A stretch of 64,000 nt of DNA from Terriglobia bacterium (GTDB lineage: Bacteria > Acidobacteriota > Terriglobia > Bryobacterales > Bryobacteraceae): positions 186,001-250,000 of the forward strand of contig JAIQFK010000004.1 in assembly GCA_020073305.1 (NCBI GenBank), in the 5' to 3' direction. The notes under the pieces are model-generated. The model was not told the origin of the DNA, did no database searches, and saw only the letters and a list, made by a program, of their open reading frames with translations. This document shows positions 43,923 through 53,284 of this stretch, piece by piece; within the stretch, counting starts at the first letter, position 1, and each line of letters opens with the position of its first letter. Both the position numbers and the translations under genes were made by a program.

Positions 43923-45081
43923 TGATGCGAATGTAGCCTTCCGTGAGATCGCAGGTCCAGAAGCGCGCCGCGCCTTTCCCTTTACCGCGAATCTGGAAGT
44001 GGATGGTGCACTCAGCTTGATCGAGTCTGTTCTTGAGTTCGTTTTCGGAAAACCGCGCGGCCAAGCCTCCGCGGCAGACCGTAACGTCTTGTATGGCTAT
44101 ATCGACTTTGGCCGGATCGAATACCACGCCCGCGTTTCCGGCCGCCGAGAGAATGCGGCCCCAGTTCGGATCGCTTCCGGCTATGGCGGTCTTCACGAGC
44201 GGCGAGTTCGCGATGGCTCGCGCGATCTGGGCGGCGGCGTCATTGTTGGCCGCGCCCGTGACGTCGATGGTCACCAGCTTTTTGGCGCCCTCGCCGTCGC
44301 GCGCGATCTGGCGCGCCAGAGTTTCCGCGACGATAGCGACGGCTTCTTCGACCGCGGCGTACTCTTTGGGATCGGGCCGTACGCCGGAGCAGCCATTAGC
44401 AACGAGAACCAGCGTGTCATTGGTAGACGTGTCTCCATCCACTGAGAGGCGGCTGTAGCTACGCTCGTTGGCGCGCTTTAAAATCTCGCGGAGTTTCGCG
44501 ACGGGGATGCTGGCATCGGTGAGGACGAATCCGAGCGTGGTTGCCATGCGCGGCTGAATCATCCCCGAGCCTTTGGTCATGCCGGCAATGCGCACCGTTC
44601 CGCGCCGGAGCCGGAATTCGCCGAAAGCTTCTTTGGGAACCAAGTCCGTGGTCATGATGGCGCGCGCCACGTCGCTGAAGCGATCTTCGGCCAGCCCGGC
44701 AAGAAGCTGCGGCAGCGCCTTTTGGATGAGGGTAAAATCCAGCTCGACGCCGATCACGCCCGTCGATGCCGGGAGCACTTGCGCGGGCGGCAACTTGAGT
44801 TGCCTGGCGACGGCGCGGCAGGATTCGAGCGCCACGCGGTCGCCGGTCCGCGTCGCGCAGTTGGCGTTGCCGGCATTCACCAGGATGGCGCCCACCTGGC
44901 CGCGCGAAGCCCGCAGGTGCTGGCGGCAGAGCTTCACGGGCGCAGCCTGCACGCGGTTTTGCGTGAAGACCGCGGCGGCCGCGGCGGGGGCGCCGGAGAC
45001 GATCAATGCCAGGTCGTCGCGCGCCTCGCGGCGGATCCCCGCATAAGTCGCGGAGTAGCGGTAGCCGAGCGGTAGGTTCAC
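43903..45081 (-). CDS. argJ: Bifunctional glutamate N-acetyltransferase / amino-acid N-acetyltransferase ArgJ
   Basis: Arginine biosynthesis enzyme of 392 residues that recycles the acetyl group from N-acetylornithine to glutamate. It self-cleaves into two chains; the site is visible as KGSGMIQPRMAT, with the nucleophile Thr181. The start is GTG 45081, whose TG is shared with the fmt stop (GTGA), after a GGGAG/AAAGGAA stretch. A reading extended upstream to 45207 lies inside fmt and adds no conserved residues. The C-terminus ends YIRINASYRT, as in the family. Confidence 0.95.
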   Translation of the reverse strand: MNLPLGYRYSATYAGIRREARDDLALIVSGAPAAAAAVFTQNRVQAAPVKLCRQHLRASRGQVGAILVNAGNANCATRTGDRVALESCRAVARQLKLPPAQVLPASTGVIGVELDFTLIQKALPQLLAGLAEDRFSDVARAIMTTDLVPKEAFGEFRLRRGTVRIAGMTKGSGMIQPRMATTLGFVLTDASIPVAKLREILKRANERSYSRLSVDGDTSTNDTLVLVANGCSGVRPDPKEYAAVEEAVAIVAETLARQIARDGEGAKKLVTIDVTGAANNDAAAQIARAIANSPLVKTAIAGSDPNWGRILSAAGNAGVVFDPAKVDIAIQDVTVCRGGLAARFSENELKNRLDQAECTIHFQIRGKGKGAARFWTCDLTEGYIRINASYRT

Positions 45082-46013
45082 TTCCTTTGTTCTCCCAAGA
45101 TTTCGTTTTCGCGCAGACGCTGGCCGTTGGCAAACGCGCCTGCACTCATGCGCTTGCGCCCTTCCATTTGCACTTCGAACAATTGCAGCACACTGCCAGA
45201 GCCACACGCCACGCGGAGTTCCGCGCCAGCCAGCACGTGCCCGGGTGCGAGCGCGGTTCGATTTTCGGCAACGCGTGCGCGCCAGATGTGCAGCAGATGG
45301 CCGCGAAACGAAGTATATGCTCCAGGCCAGGGCAGGAATCCGCGGATCCGGTTACGGATCGCTCCGGCCGGTTCGGTCCAGGATATGGCGCCGTCTTCTT
45401 TTTTGAGGATTGGTGCGAAGGAGGCCTGCGAATCGTCCTGTTTGCGTGGGGTGATCGCGTACCGCACCAGCCCGTCGAGAGTATCGACCAGGAGTTGCGC
45501 ACCCATGGTGGCAAGGCGCTCACCCAGTTCGATGGCCGTTTCCTCCAGGCCGATTTCGGTCTCGCGCGCGAGCAGGATATCGCCCGTATCCAGTCCCGCA
45601 TTAATCTGCATGGTGGTGACGCCCGTGCGGGTCTCGCCGTTGGCGATGGCCCATTGAATGGGCGCGGCCCCGCGATATTTGGGCAGAAGCGACGCGTGCA
45701 CGTTGACGATGCCGCGCGGCGCAAGGTCAATCACGGATTGGGGAATGATCTGGCCGTATCCTACGACCACCATGATGTCCGGAGCGAGCGATGCGAGATA
45801 CGCGTGCGCCTCCGGACGGCGGATCCGCTCCGGCTGGTAAACAGGCAGGCCCAGGCGCTCGGCTGCCTGTTTAACCGGGGAGGGCGACAATTCCTGGCCC
45901 CGACCCTTGGGACGGTCCGGCTGCGTCACGACCGAAAGAACATCGTGCCCGGCGGCGACGGCCTCCAGGGTGGGGACTGCGAAAGCGGGCGTTCCCAGGA
46001 AGACGAGGCGCAT
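45078..46013 (-). CDS. fmt: Methionyl-tRNA formyltransferase
   Basis: Enzyme of 311 residues that formylates initiator Met-tRNA. It begins MRLVFLGTPAFAVPTLEA, has the formyl-folate binding segment HASLLPKYRGAAPIQWAI, and the C-terminal domain (RGFLPWPGAYTSF). The ATG at 46013 is preferred; a TTG four codons earlier has no better ribosome site. It follows def after a 64-base spacer filled by a tandem 31-bp repeat, and is followed by argJ with a 4-base overlap. Confidence 0.95.
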   Translation of the reverse strand: MRLVFLGTPAFAVPTLEAVAAGHDVLSVVTQPDRPKGRGQELSPSPVKQAAERLGLPVYQPERIRRPEAHAYLASLAPDIMVVVGYGQIIPQSVIDLAPRGIVNVHASLLPKYRGAAPIQWAIANGETRTGVTTMQINAGLDTGDILLARETEIGLEETAIELGERLATMGAQLLVDTLDGLVRYAITPRKQDDSQASFAPILKKEDGAISWTEPAGAIRNRIRGFLPWPGAYTSFRGHLLHIWRARVAENRTALAPGHVLAGAELRVACGSGSVLQLFEVQMEGRKRMSAGAFANGQRLRENEILGEQRK

Positions 46014-46020
46014 CAAAGAA

Positions 46021-46080
46021 GGCAAAAGTCGTAGACCCCTGGTTCATCCGGGGCAAAAGTCGTAGACCCGTGGTTCCTCA
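46021..46080. repeat. Tandem 31-bp repeat, copies B and C
   Basis: Two direct copies beginning GGCAAAAGTCGTAGACCC, at 46021-46051 and 46052-46080. They differ at only a few positions (CTGGTTCATCC against GTGGTTCCTCA). The second copy runs into the def stop codon. The same unit, 24 of 31 identical, occurs at 22969-22999 and is likewise followed by the start of another unit. The repeat fills almost the whole def-fmt spacer. Confidence 0.65.
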
Positions 46081-46593
46081 CGTCCACTCCCCGGCTTTCG
46101 CCAGCTTGCGCACCTTGCGTTTGATGAGGTCTCGCTTCAGTGCGCTGATGTGCTTGATGTAGAGCTTCCCGTGCAGGTGATCGATCTCGTGCTGGAAGGC
46201 GCGCGCCAGCAAATCCTCGCCGGCCATTTCAAACCATTCACCCTTGGCGTTCTGGGCCTTGACCGTGGCGCGCTTCCCGCGCGTAACCAGTTCGCGAAAT
46301 CCTGGGATGCTCAGGCAGCCCTCTTCGCCCTTCTGTTTTCCCTCGGTCTTCACGATTTTCGGGTTGATGAGCACCAGCTTCTCCTCGGGCCTTTCGCCGA
46401 CCGAGCAATCGATCACCGCAATCTTCTTCGAGATGCCAATTTGCGGCGCCGCGAGTCCCACGCCCTTGGCCGCGTACATGGACTCGAACATGTCCTCGAT
46501 GAGCTTGTGCAGCTCGGGTGTGTCGAATTCCTCTATGGCCTCGGCTTCCCGCTCCAGTACCGGGTCGAACAATTTCACGATGGGATAAACCAT
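46078..46593 (-). CDS. def: Peptide deformylase
   Basis: Metal enzyme of 171 residues that removes the formyl group from new proteins. All three motifs are present: GVGLAAPQIG (44-53), EGCLSIPG with metal ligand Cys93, and HEIDH with ligands His135 and His139. It begins three bases after the aroC stop and precedes fmt, the enzyme that adds the formyl group. Its stop codon lies in the 31-bp repeat. Confidence 0.96.
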   Translation of the reverse strand: MVYPIVKLFDPVLEREAEAIEEFDTPELHKLIEDMFESMYAAKGVGLAAPQIGISKKIAVIDCSVGERPEEKLVLINPKIVKTEGKQKGEEGCLSIPGFRELVTRGKRATVKAQNAKGEWFEMAGEDLLARAFQHEIDHLHGKLYIKHISALKRDLIKRKVRKLAKAGEWT

Positions 46594-46596
46594 AGT

Positions 46597-47769
46597 TCAG
46601 AAAGTTTTTACTTGCTCCAGATATCCTTCGAAGTTGCGCCGTGTCTCGCCGAGCGAGTCGCCGCCGAATTTTTCGAGGAAAGCCTGCGCGAGCACGAGGG
46701 CCACCATGGCCTCTCCGATGACCGCGGCCGCCGGCACCACGCAAACGTCTGACCGCTCATAGGCCGCCGGCGCGGGCTCCCGCGTCACCAGGTCCACGGA
46801 TTCCAGCGGCCGCCGGAGCGTTGAAATGGGCTTGAGGAGCCCGCGCACCAGCACGTCCTGGCCATTCGTCATGCCGCCTTCGAGGCCGCCGGCCCGGTTG
46901 GCCCCCCGGGTGAAATGATGAGCCTCGCGGTCATAGCCGATCGTGTCCTGCACCTTTGAGCCGAAGCTTGCCGCGCCCTCTTCTGCGAATCCGATCTCGA
47001 CGCCTTTTACCGCCTGCATGGAGACGATCGCCTGCGCCAGACGGCCGTCCAGCCGCGTGTCCCAGGTGATATGTGAGCCCAGGCCCGGCGGCACGTGATG
47101 CGCCACAACTTCAAACACGCCGCCAACGGTGTCGCCTGTCCGGTAGGCTTCGTCGACAACGGCTTTCATGCGCTGCTCGGTTTCCGAATCCACGCAGCCG
47201 AGGAGCACCTCGGACTTTCCGTGCAGCGCGACAATCTCTTCCCAGGTGGCCTGCCGTTGCAGGCGTTCGTGGCCGACCGCGATCACATGCCCGCGCACTT
47301 CGATCCCGAACTCGCGGAGCAGTGCTTTTGCCAGCGCGCCGATCGCGACGCGCGCCGTGGTCTCCCGCGCGCTCGCCCGCTCCAGAACGTACCGGGCATC
47401 GTGAAAATTGTATTTAATAGCTCCCGCGAGATCGGCATGGCCGGGCCGTGGACGGGTGAGCGGCTTTTTCTTGTCTTCGGCTCCCTCCGAATCTTCCACC
47501 GGGAGCGCTTCGGTCCAGTTCTGCCAGTCCTTGTTGCGGATGATGATCGCCACCGGCGATCCGATGGTCTTCGAGTGACGCACGCCGGCAACGATTTCGG
47601 CGGAGTCGGTTTCGATTTTCATTCGCCCGCCCCGGCCGTAGCCTTGCTGGCGGCGCCAAAGTTCGTGGTTGATGGCCTCGAGCGAAACGGGCACGCCGGC
47701 GGGCAGTCCCGTCAGCGTCGCGACCAGGCATTCGCCGTGGGACTCACCCGCGGTCTCGAATCTCAGCAT
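46597..47769 (-). CDS. aroC: Chorismate synthase
   Basis: FMN-dependent last enzyme of the shikimate pathway, 390 residues. The family signatures are visible: FETAGESHGECLVA near the N-terminus, RPGHADLAGAIKY, and the Arg/Ser-rich ERASARETTARVA segment. It is the first gene of aroC-def-fmt-argJ; the mixture of aromatic and arginine synthesis with formyl-Met handling probably reflects shared growth-rate control. Confidence 0.96.
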   Translation of the reverse strand: MLRFETAGESHGECLVATLTGLPAGVPVSLEAINHELWRRQQGYGRGGRMKIETDSAEIVAGVRHSKTIGSPVAIIIRNKDWQNWTEALPVEDSEGAEDKKKPLTRPRPGHADLAGAIKYNFHDARYVLERASARETTARVAIGALAKALLREFGIEVRGHVIAVGHERLQRQATWEEIVALHGKSEVLLGCVDSETEQRMKAVVDEAYRTGDTVGGVFEVVAHHVPPGLGSHITWDTRLDGRLAQAIVSMQAVKGVEIGFAEEGAASFGSKVQDTIGYDREAHHFTRGANRAGGLEGGMTNGQDVLVRGLLKPISTLRRPLESVDLVTREPAPAAYERSDVCVVPAAAVIGEAMVALVLAQAFLEKFGGDSLGETRRNFEGYLEQVKTF

Positions 47770-47881
47770 GCAGAAAAACTATGCTAGCAGGTGGACAGCG
47801 GCATCGCCCACTCAAGGTCCCGGAACTTTTCCAACAGAATTTGCGTACGATAAGGGTGAATCCATATAGGAGAAACCTGCC

Positions 47882-48073
47882 ATGGTCAAGTTCCTGCTGT
47901 GGTGCATCCTGCTGGTGCTGTGCTGGCCGCTGGCGCTTCTGGCGCTGATCGCTTTCCCATTCGTTTGGCTCCTGTTGCTGCCGTTCCGGCTGGTGGGAAT
48001 TGCGGTAGGCGGGGCGCTGGCGCTCGTGACCGCGATTATTTTCCTGCCATTCCGGGTGCTGCGAGCCATCTGA
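47882..48073 (+). CDS. Small hydrophobic membrane protein
   Basis: Protein of 63 residues with two long hydrophobic segments (LLWCILLVLCWPLALLALI and LVGIAVGGALALVTAIIFL) joined by FPFVWLLLLPFR, and a repeated FR turn: LPFRLVG and LPFRVLR. An AGGAG lies eight bases before the ATG, so it is very likely translated. It precedes the S9 peptidase by 23 bases. I do not know the family; a helper of export or of a membrane complex is possible. Confidence 0.7.
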   Translation: MVKFLLWCILLVLCWPLALLALIAFPFVWLLLLPFRLVGIAVGGALALVTAIIFLPFRVLRAI

Positions 48074-48089
48074 TGCTGTAGTAGCATCA
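48071..48089. repeat. Hairpin between the small membrane protein and the S9 peptidase
   Basis: TGATGCT and AGCATCA form a perfect 7-bp stem with a 5-base loop (GTAGT). The left arm contains the stop codon of the small protein. No U-run follows, so it is unlikely to be a terminator; it may affect coupling of translation to the next start at 48097/48100. Confidence 0.45.
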
Positions 48090-48096
48090 CGATATT

Positions 48097-50013
48097 GTGA
48101 TGCGTAAGGCGTTCTTCGTCTCTTTCCCTCTCTGCCTGCTCCTGGCGGAGACGGTAATTCCTCCCTCGTCCAATCTGCACACTGAAGGCGTGCCTCCGAT
48201 TCCAGCCGCTCTGATGGAGGATCTGGACCACTACAACAACATCCGTGCCGCGAGCCTGCTCGATTGGCATCCGGTGAAGCGGGAGATGCTGATTTCGACG
48301 CGGTTTGCCGACGTGCCACAGATTCACCGCCTGGCCATGCCGGGCGGCGCACGCATGCAGTTGACGTTCTTTCCCGACCGGACGGCGGCTGCGCTCTATC
48401 GTCCTGGCAGCGGAGACTCCTTCGTATTTGCGAAGGACACCGGAGGCGGCGAGTTCTATCAGCTCTACCGGTTCGACGCGCGATCGAGCGGCATTACTCT
48501 GCTGACGGATGGCCACTCCCGCAACACCGCGCCTCTTTGGTCACATGACGGGAGCCTACTGGCCTATTCCTCGACTCAGCGCAATGGCCGGGACACCGAT
48601 GTTTACGTGATGAGCCCGGATGATCCTAAGAGCGCACGCAGGGTCCTCGAGGTGGAAGGGGGCGGATGGTTTGCGGGGGCCTGGTCGCCGGATGGCAGCA
48701 AGATTGTGGTCGAAGACCGCCGCTCGGTTCACGACAGCTCTCTCTATCTGGTGGACGTCTCGACCGGCGCCAAGCAACTGCTGACGCGTGAAGAAGGTTC
48801 CTATGGCAACGTCCAGTTCGCGAAAAACGGCAAGGGTCTGTATCTGACCACCGATCGCGGAAGTGAGTTCGAACGCGTGGCGTATCTCGATCTGGCGACC
48901 CACGAGTTGACGTTCCTCAGGCCGGGCCAAAAATGGGATGCCGGAGAGCTGACCCTTTCTGAAGACGGCAGGCGCCTGGCATACGCGCTCAACGAAGACG
49001 GGTTTTCGAAGCTGGTCGTGATGGACACCGGGACCAGACAGGACCTGGTGCTGCCGGCCGTGCCGCGCGGCGTGATTTCCGGGTTGCGATGGCATCACAA
49101 CGGGCGCGATCTCGGCTTCAGCCTCAGCGCGGCACGCCAGCCGGCTGATGTTTACTCGATTGACGTCGAGAAAGGCACGCTCGATCGCTGGACCGAGAGC
49201 GAGACCGGCGGGCTGAATGCACAGACTTTCGGCGAACCGGAGCTGATCCGTTGGAAATCGTTCGATGGCCGGATGATTTCCGGATTTCTCTACCTTCCGC
49301 CGAAGCGATTTGAAGGCCCGCGCCCGGTGATCGTCAACATTCATGGCGGCCCGGAGGGCCAGTCGCTGCCGAGTTTCATCGGCCGCAACAATTACTACAT
49401 CGGCGAGCTCGGTGTGGCGATGATCTTTCCCAATGTGCGCGGCTCATCGGGTTACGGCAAGACGTTTCTGGCGCTTGATAACGGCCTGAAGCGTGAGGAT
49501 ACGGTCAAGGACATCGGCGCGTTGCTGGACTGGATCGCGGGCGATTCGCGGCTGGACGCCAAGCGCGTCCTGGTAACGGGAGGCAGTTACGGCGGGTATA
49601 TGACGCTGGCCTCGGCATTTCATTTTAATGACCGGCTGTGCTGCACGGTGGACGTGGTGGGAATTTCGAACTTCGTGAGCTTCTTCGAGCGGACATCGCC
49701 TTACCGCCGCGACCTGCGACGCGTGGAATACGGTGACGAGCGTGATCCGAAAATCCGCGAGTTTTTCGAGAAGATCGCACCATTGAATCACGCGAGCGAA
49801 ATCAGCAAGCCCATGTTCATCGTGGCGGGCCGCAACGATCCGCGCGTGCCCGCGCACGAAGGCGAGCAAATGGCCGCGGCCATCCGCAAGAACGGCGCGC
49901 CCGTCTGGTATCTCATCGCCGACGACGAAGGCCACGGTTTCGCAAAAAAGAAAAACCAGGACTACCAGTTCGCAGCCACGGTGATGTTCGTAAAAGAGTT
50001 TCTGCTGAAGTAG
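48097..50013 (+). CDS. Exported S9 family peptidase (acylaminoacyl/dipeptidyl peptidase-like)
   Basis: Serine peptidase of 638 residues, the second S9 gene of the window. The start may be GTG 48097 or ATG 48100. A signal peptide (AFFVSFPLCLLLAETV) is followed by propeller repeats (LWSHDGSLLAYSS, WSPDGSKIVVED, LSEDGRRLAYAL) and a C-terminal alpha/beta hydrolase with GGSYGGYM (Ser), AGRNDPRVP (Asp) and DDEGHGF (His). It differs enough from the gene at 587 to be an old paralog. It converges on the Ser/Thr kinase. Confidence 0.9.
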   Translation: MMRKAFFVSFPLCLLLAETVIPPSSNLHTEGVPPIPAALMEDLDHYNNIRAASLLDWHPVKREMLISTRFADVPQIHRLAMPGGARMQLTFFPDRTAAALYRPGSGDSFVFAKDTGGGEFYQLYRFDARSSGITLLTDGHSRNTAPLWSHDGSLLAYSSTQRNGRDTDVYVMSPDDPKSARRVLEVEGGGWFAGAWSPDGSKIVVEDRRSVHDSSLYLVDVSTGAKQLLTREEGSYGNVQFAKNGKGLYLTTDRGSEFERVAYLDLATHELTFLRPGQKWDAGELTLSEDGRRLAYALNEDGFSKLVVMDTGTRQDLVLPAVPRGVISGLRWHHNGRDLGFSLSAARQPADVYSIDVEKGTLDRWTESETGGLNAQTFGEPELIRWKSFDGRMISGFLYLPPKRFEGPRPVIVNIHGGPEGQSLPSFIGRNNYYIGELGVAMIFPNVRGSSGYGKTFLALDNGLKREDTVKDIGALLDWIAGDSRLDAKRVLVTGGSYGGYMTLASAFHFNDRLCCTVDVVGISNFVSFFERTSPYRRDLRRVEYGDERDPKIREFFEKIAPLNHASEISKPMFIVAGRNDPRVPAHEGEQMAAAIRKNGAPVWYLIADDEGHGFAKKKNQDYQFAATVMFVKEFLLK

Positions 50014-50033
50014 AGGCCGGGCATGCCCGGCCT
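50014..50033. terminator. Perfect 20-bp GC palindrome between convergent genes
   Basis: AGGCCGGGCATGCCCGGCCT is a perfect palindrome that starts at the base after the peptidase stop and ends six bases before the convergent kinase gene's stop. As RNA it would form a strong hairpin on either strand. There is no clear U-tract, so termination would be weak or factor-assisted. Confidence 0.5.
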
Positions 50034-50039
50034 GAAACT

Positions 50040-52742
50040 TCACTTCCCGGGCTCCAACTCCATCATCCAGATGTCGGAGTGGAACTCGTCAAGGTTGGTG
50101 ACGATCTTGTCTTTGGCGACGCTCACTTCCATGTGATTCGACTCGGAAATGCCCGAGTAGATGCGCTGGGAGCCGTGAAAATGCTGAATGGCGAACGGAG
50201 CTCCCTGCGGATGTTTCGTCTTCGGGTCCAGCCGCAGGGCCCACAGACAAGTGAAGCCGTCGCGGTTCGAAGTGAAATACATAGTGTTGCCGTCGGGAGA
50301 GAACTGCTGCTTGTCGTCATGGTAGGAGCCGTCGGTGAGCTGGATCCAGCGGCTTGGCCCGGCGGGAATGAAATTCTCCACCGGCGTGACGTAGATTCCG
50401 TAGTGTTCCTGGTCAGCGCCGGTCTGTACTAGGAAGGACATCCACTTGTCGTCCCAGGAGTAGAACGGGTTCCAAAGGGCCCGCTGAGGGTCGCTCAACA
50501 CATCGGTTGCTTTGCCCGTCGCCAGCTCCACGAGCGAGATCCGGTCAAGGCTGGTGCCAAAATTTTCGGTCAACACCCAGCCGCCGTTGGAAGAAAAGCC
50601 GCCTGGACCTCCGCACTTCTGGCACACACGCCGCGGCGCTCCCCCCGCGGTGGGAATCACAAGGAGGTCGAACACGGGCCCACCGCTTGGAAGGTAATAG
50701 GCCACCAACGAGCCGTCCGGAGAAATTCGCGCAGGGCTCCCGCGCTCTATGGGAAAGCCCTGAACCAACTGGGTTTCCTTGCTGGTGACAAGATCTTTGA
50801 CGACCAGGCGATTATCCGAAAAATAAACGACCTTCCTCCCGTCGCGGGAAAGGGAGGGGGCATCATCTCGAACCCCTTCCACCTGGGTCAGTCTTTGCCT
50901 CTCGCCGGTTACGCGGGCGTGGTCTGCGTCGATGGGAATGCCCCACAGATTCGTGCTACCTGTTGAGCTGTTGAAGACCATCCGCCCGCCCACGGAAACG
51001 CTGGGAGTAGTGGCTAAGCCCGTTGCGAAAGTGAGCTGTTCGGGATCGGAAGTGACCTTGCCATCGCCGGTGATGGCCACACGAAACAGATTGTGGGTGT
51101 CGCCAATCGACCGCTCAAAGATGACCCACTGGTGATCCTTATCGGCCGCCGGCCAGGCTGACGGCGCCGGAGGTTGAGCCTCGCCTGCCAGCAGCGCTGG
51201 CGGAACAACTTTTTGGATACTTCCTCCGGAGATCGGGATGATCCACCAGAATTTTTGGTCCTCAGCCCGGTGGCCGTCGCGCGCCGCGATCGCGAGAAGC
51301 CTGGTTCCATCAGGGGAAATAACCGGGGAGCTACTACCGAGAGACAACTCGGGGTGAACGGCGACGGGTGTTCCACCCATGCGGGGGACGGCATACAGCA
51401 GGAATCTAATTTGGTCAAGACGTGTGAACACGATGGTCGAGCCATCTGCGGAATAGAGCGGGCCCAGGCCATTGCTTGCAATCAGCCGGGCGTCGCCGCC
51501 CAGCGCGGGCACTTCATAAATGCCGCCACGAGCGCCATAGGCGATCTGGGTCCCATCGGGAGAAAAAACCGGGAAAGAAGCGCCTTCCTTCTCATGGGTG
51601 ATCTGAATACCTTTGCCGCCTCCGATCTGCTGGACCCAGATATCCGGCTGCGAACCGCCGGCGGATGAAAGGTACGCGACTAACTTTCCGTCCGGAGAGA
51701 TCGCGGGACTGAAGGACACACCATTCGAGGTCAGGTGTGTTAACTGGCGAACCGCGGTCTTACCGGGTTTGGAGCCCCACCAAAGCCACGCGGCCACTAC
51801 GCTCAGAAGAACCAAGCCGGCGCTCAAGCCTAGGGCGATCCAGGTCCGGCTTTGCGCCTGCGCAACGGGCTGCGCCGGCGTCAGCTTTCCCGAATCCGAC
51901 TCTTCCTTCAGCTCCTCCAGCGCGACCTTGAGATCCACCATGTGCTGGAAACGGCGATCCGGATCTTTGCGCAGGCAGCGCACGACGATGCGATCGAGTT
52001 CGCGGGGAATGCGGGAATCGAGTTCAGCCAGCGGCTTCGGTTCCTGCTGGAGAATGGAGGCCAGCGTGGACATGCGGTTGTCGCCGGGGAAGGCGCGCCG
52101 GCCAGTGAGCATCTCGTAGAGCACGGCCCCGAACGAGAAGATGTCGGAGCGCGCGTCTACCGACTTGCCTTGCGCCTGCTCGGGCGACATGTAAGCGGCG
52201 GTGCCGACAATAGTGCCTTCTTCGGTGTGGGCTTTGAAGGTTTGTGTTGCGCCGTCGGCGTTCTCTTCCGGAGCTGTGAGCTTGGCCAGGCCGAAATCGA
52301 GCACTTTGACGATTCCGTTCGCGCCAACCATGATGTTGCCCGGCTTGATGTCACGGTGAATGATCCCTGCCGCGTTGGCTGCCGACAGTGCACTGGCGAT
52401 GGGGATGGCATACTTCAGGACGTCCGCCACCGGCAGGCCGCCACTTGGGATCAGCTGCTGGAATGTCTTACCGGCCACGAACTCCATCACCATGAAATCA
52501 GTCCCCTCCGCGTGGTCGATCTCGTGGATGGTGATGATGTTGGGGTGGTTCAGCGAAGAGGCGGATTTGGCTTCCTGAATGAAGCGCTGCTTGCGCGATT
52601 CGTCTTTCAGTTGCTCGGGGCGGAGGACCTTGATGCAGACGAAACGGTCGAGGCGCAGGTCCCGTGCCTTATAAACCACACCCATCCCGCCCTCGCCGAG
52701 TTTAGCAACGATTTCGTAGTGGGATAAGGTTTGGCCGACCAA
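50040..52742 (-). CDS. Ser/Thr protein kinase with TolB-like beta-propeller sensor
   Basis: Membrane protein kinase of 900 residues. The kinase domain (residues 9-275) is complete: GEGGMGVVY, Lys38 (CIKVL), HRDIKPGN with Asp131, DFGLAKL with Asp149, and APE-like MSPEQ. One membrane helix (301-322) is followed by about 550 residues of PD40/TolB-type propeller blades (AISPDGKLVAYLSS, FSPDGTQIAYG, FSPDGNTMYFTSN), the outside sensor. The start is TTG 52742 with AAGG seven bases before it. This kinase-propeller fusion is typical of acidobacteria. Confidence 0.92.
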   Translation of the reverse strand: MVGQTLSHYEIVAKLGEGGMGVVYKARDLRLDRFVCIKVLRPEQLKDESRKQRFIQEAKSASSLNHPNIITIHEIDHAEGTDFMVMEFVAGKTFQQLIPSGGLPVADVLKYAIPIASALSAANAAGIIHRDIKPGNIMVGANGIVKVLDFGLAKLTAPEENADGATQTFKAHTEEGTIVGTAAYMSPEQAQGKSVDARSDIFSFGAVLYEMLTGRRAFPGDNRMSTLASILQQEPKPLAELDSRIPRELDRIVVRCLRKDPDRRFQHMVDLKVALEELKEESDSGKLTPAQPVAQAQSRTWIALGLSAGLVLLSVVAAWLWWGSKPGKTAVRQLTHLTSNGVSFSPAISPDGKLVAYLSSAGGSQPDIWVQQIGGGKGIQITHEKEGASFPVFSPDGTQIAYGARGGIYEVPALGGDARLIASNGLGPLYSADGSTIVFTRLDQIRFLLYAVPRMGGTPVAVHPELSLGSSSPVISPDGTRLLAIAARDGHRAEDQKFWWIIPISGGSIQKVVPPALLAGEAQPPAPSAWPAADKDHQWVIFERSIGDTHNLFRVAITGDGKVTSDPEQLTFATGLATTPSVSVGGRMVFNSSTGSTNLWGIPIDADHARVTGERQRLTQVEGVRDDAPSLSRDGRKVVYFSDNRLVVKDLVTSKETQLVQGFPIERGSPARISPDGSLVAYYLPSGGPVFDLLVIPTAGGAPRRVCQKCGGPGGFSSNGGWVLTENFGTSLDRISLVELATGKATDVLSDPQRALWNPFYSWDDKWMSFLVQTGADQEHYGIYVTPVENFIPAGPSRWIQLTDGSYHDDKQQFSPDGNTMYFTSNRDGFTCLWALRLDPKTKHPQGAPFAIQHFHGSQRIYSGISESNHMEVSVAKDKIVTNLDEFHSDIWMMELEPGK

Positions 52743-52873
52743 GCTACTGCCTTATAGGAATGTAGCGCAAATCAAGCGCGTCGGGGACTGGCTCCACCGC
52801 CCCTAATCGACCCGCTCACAAACCACCAGCCCGCTCGTCGTGGACGGTGGTGCCTGTCCCCTCTTGCACGAGC

Positions 52874-53284
52874 CTACCCAATCCCGAACGCCGCCCGGTA
52901 CTTCTCCGGCAATCGGACGGGCTTCATCTCGCGGTTGCAGAAGACATGGCGGGTAGAGCCCGTGGCGAGTTTGCGATTGTTGTCCGCCCGGCGTATTTCG
53001 TACGTGAACCCGACGAGCCGCGAGCTGGCCTCCGCGAGGCGGGTTTCTATGATCACCTCTTCGTCAAACCGCGCGGGGTACAAGTAGCGGCACTGTGCCT
53101 CTACTACCGCGAGCAACACGCCGTCCTCGAGCTCCATGTCGCGGTAGCGGAATCCCAGGGCCTTGCACAACTCGACGCGCCCGACTTCCATCCAGACCAG
53201 GTAATTCGCATAGTAGACCACGCCCATCTGGTCGGTTTCGGCGTAGCGAACGCGAATGCGCGTGAGGTGAGAAGGCATTGCCAT
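52874..53284 (-). CDS. ybgC: Acyl-CoA thioesterase, YbgC/4-hydroxybenzoyl-CoA type
   Basis: Hot-dog-fold thioesterase of 136 residues. The catalytic pattern VRYAETDQMGVVYYANYLVW contains Asp18. The length and the order of strands are normal for YbgC. The ATG at 53284 directly follows the stop (TAA) of the upstream membrane-protein gene; a second ATG at 53278 is also possible. YbgC is linked to Tol-Pal genes elsewhere, but none is here. Confidence 0.87.
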   Translation of the reverse strand: MAMPSHLTRIRVRYAETDQMGVVYYANYLVWMEVGRVELCKALGFRYRDMELEDGVLLAVVEAQCRYLYPARFDEEVIIETRLAEASSRLVGFTYEIRRADNNRKLATGSTRHVFCNREMKPVRLPEKYRAAFGIG

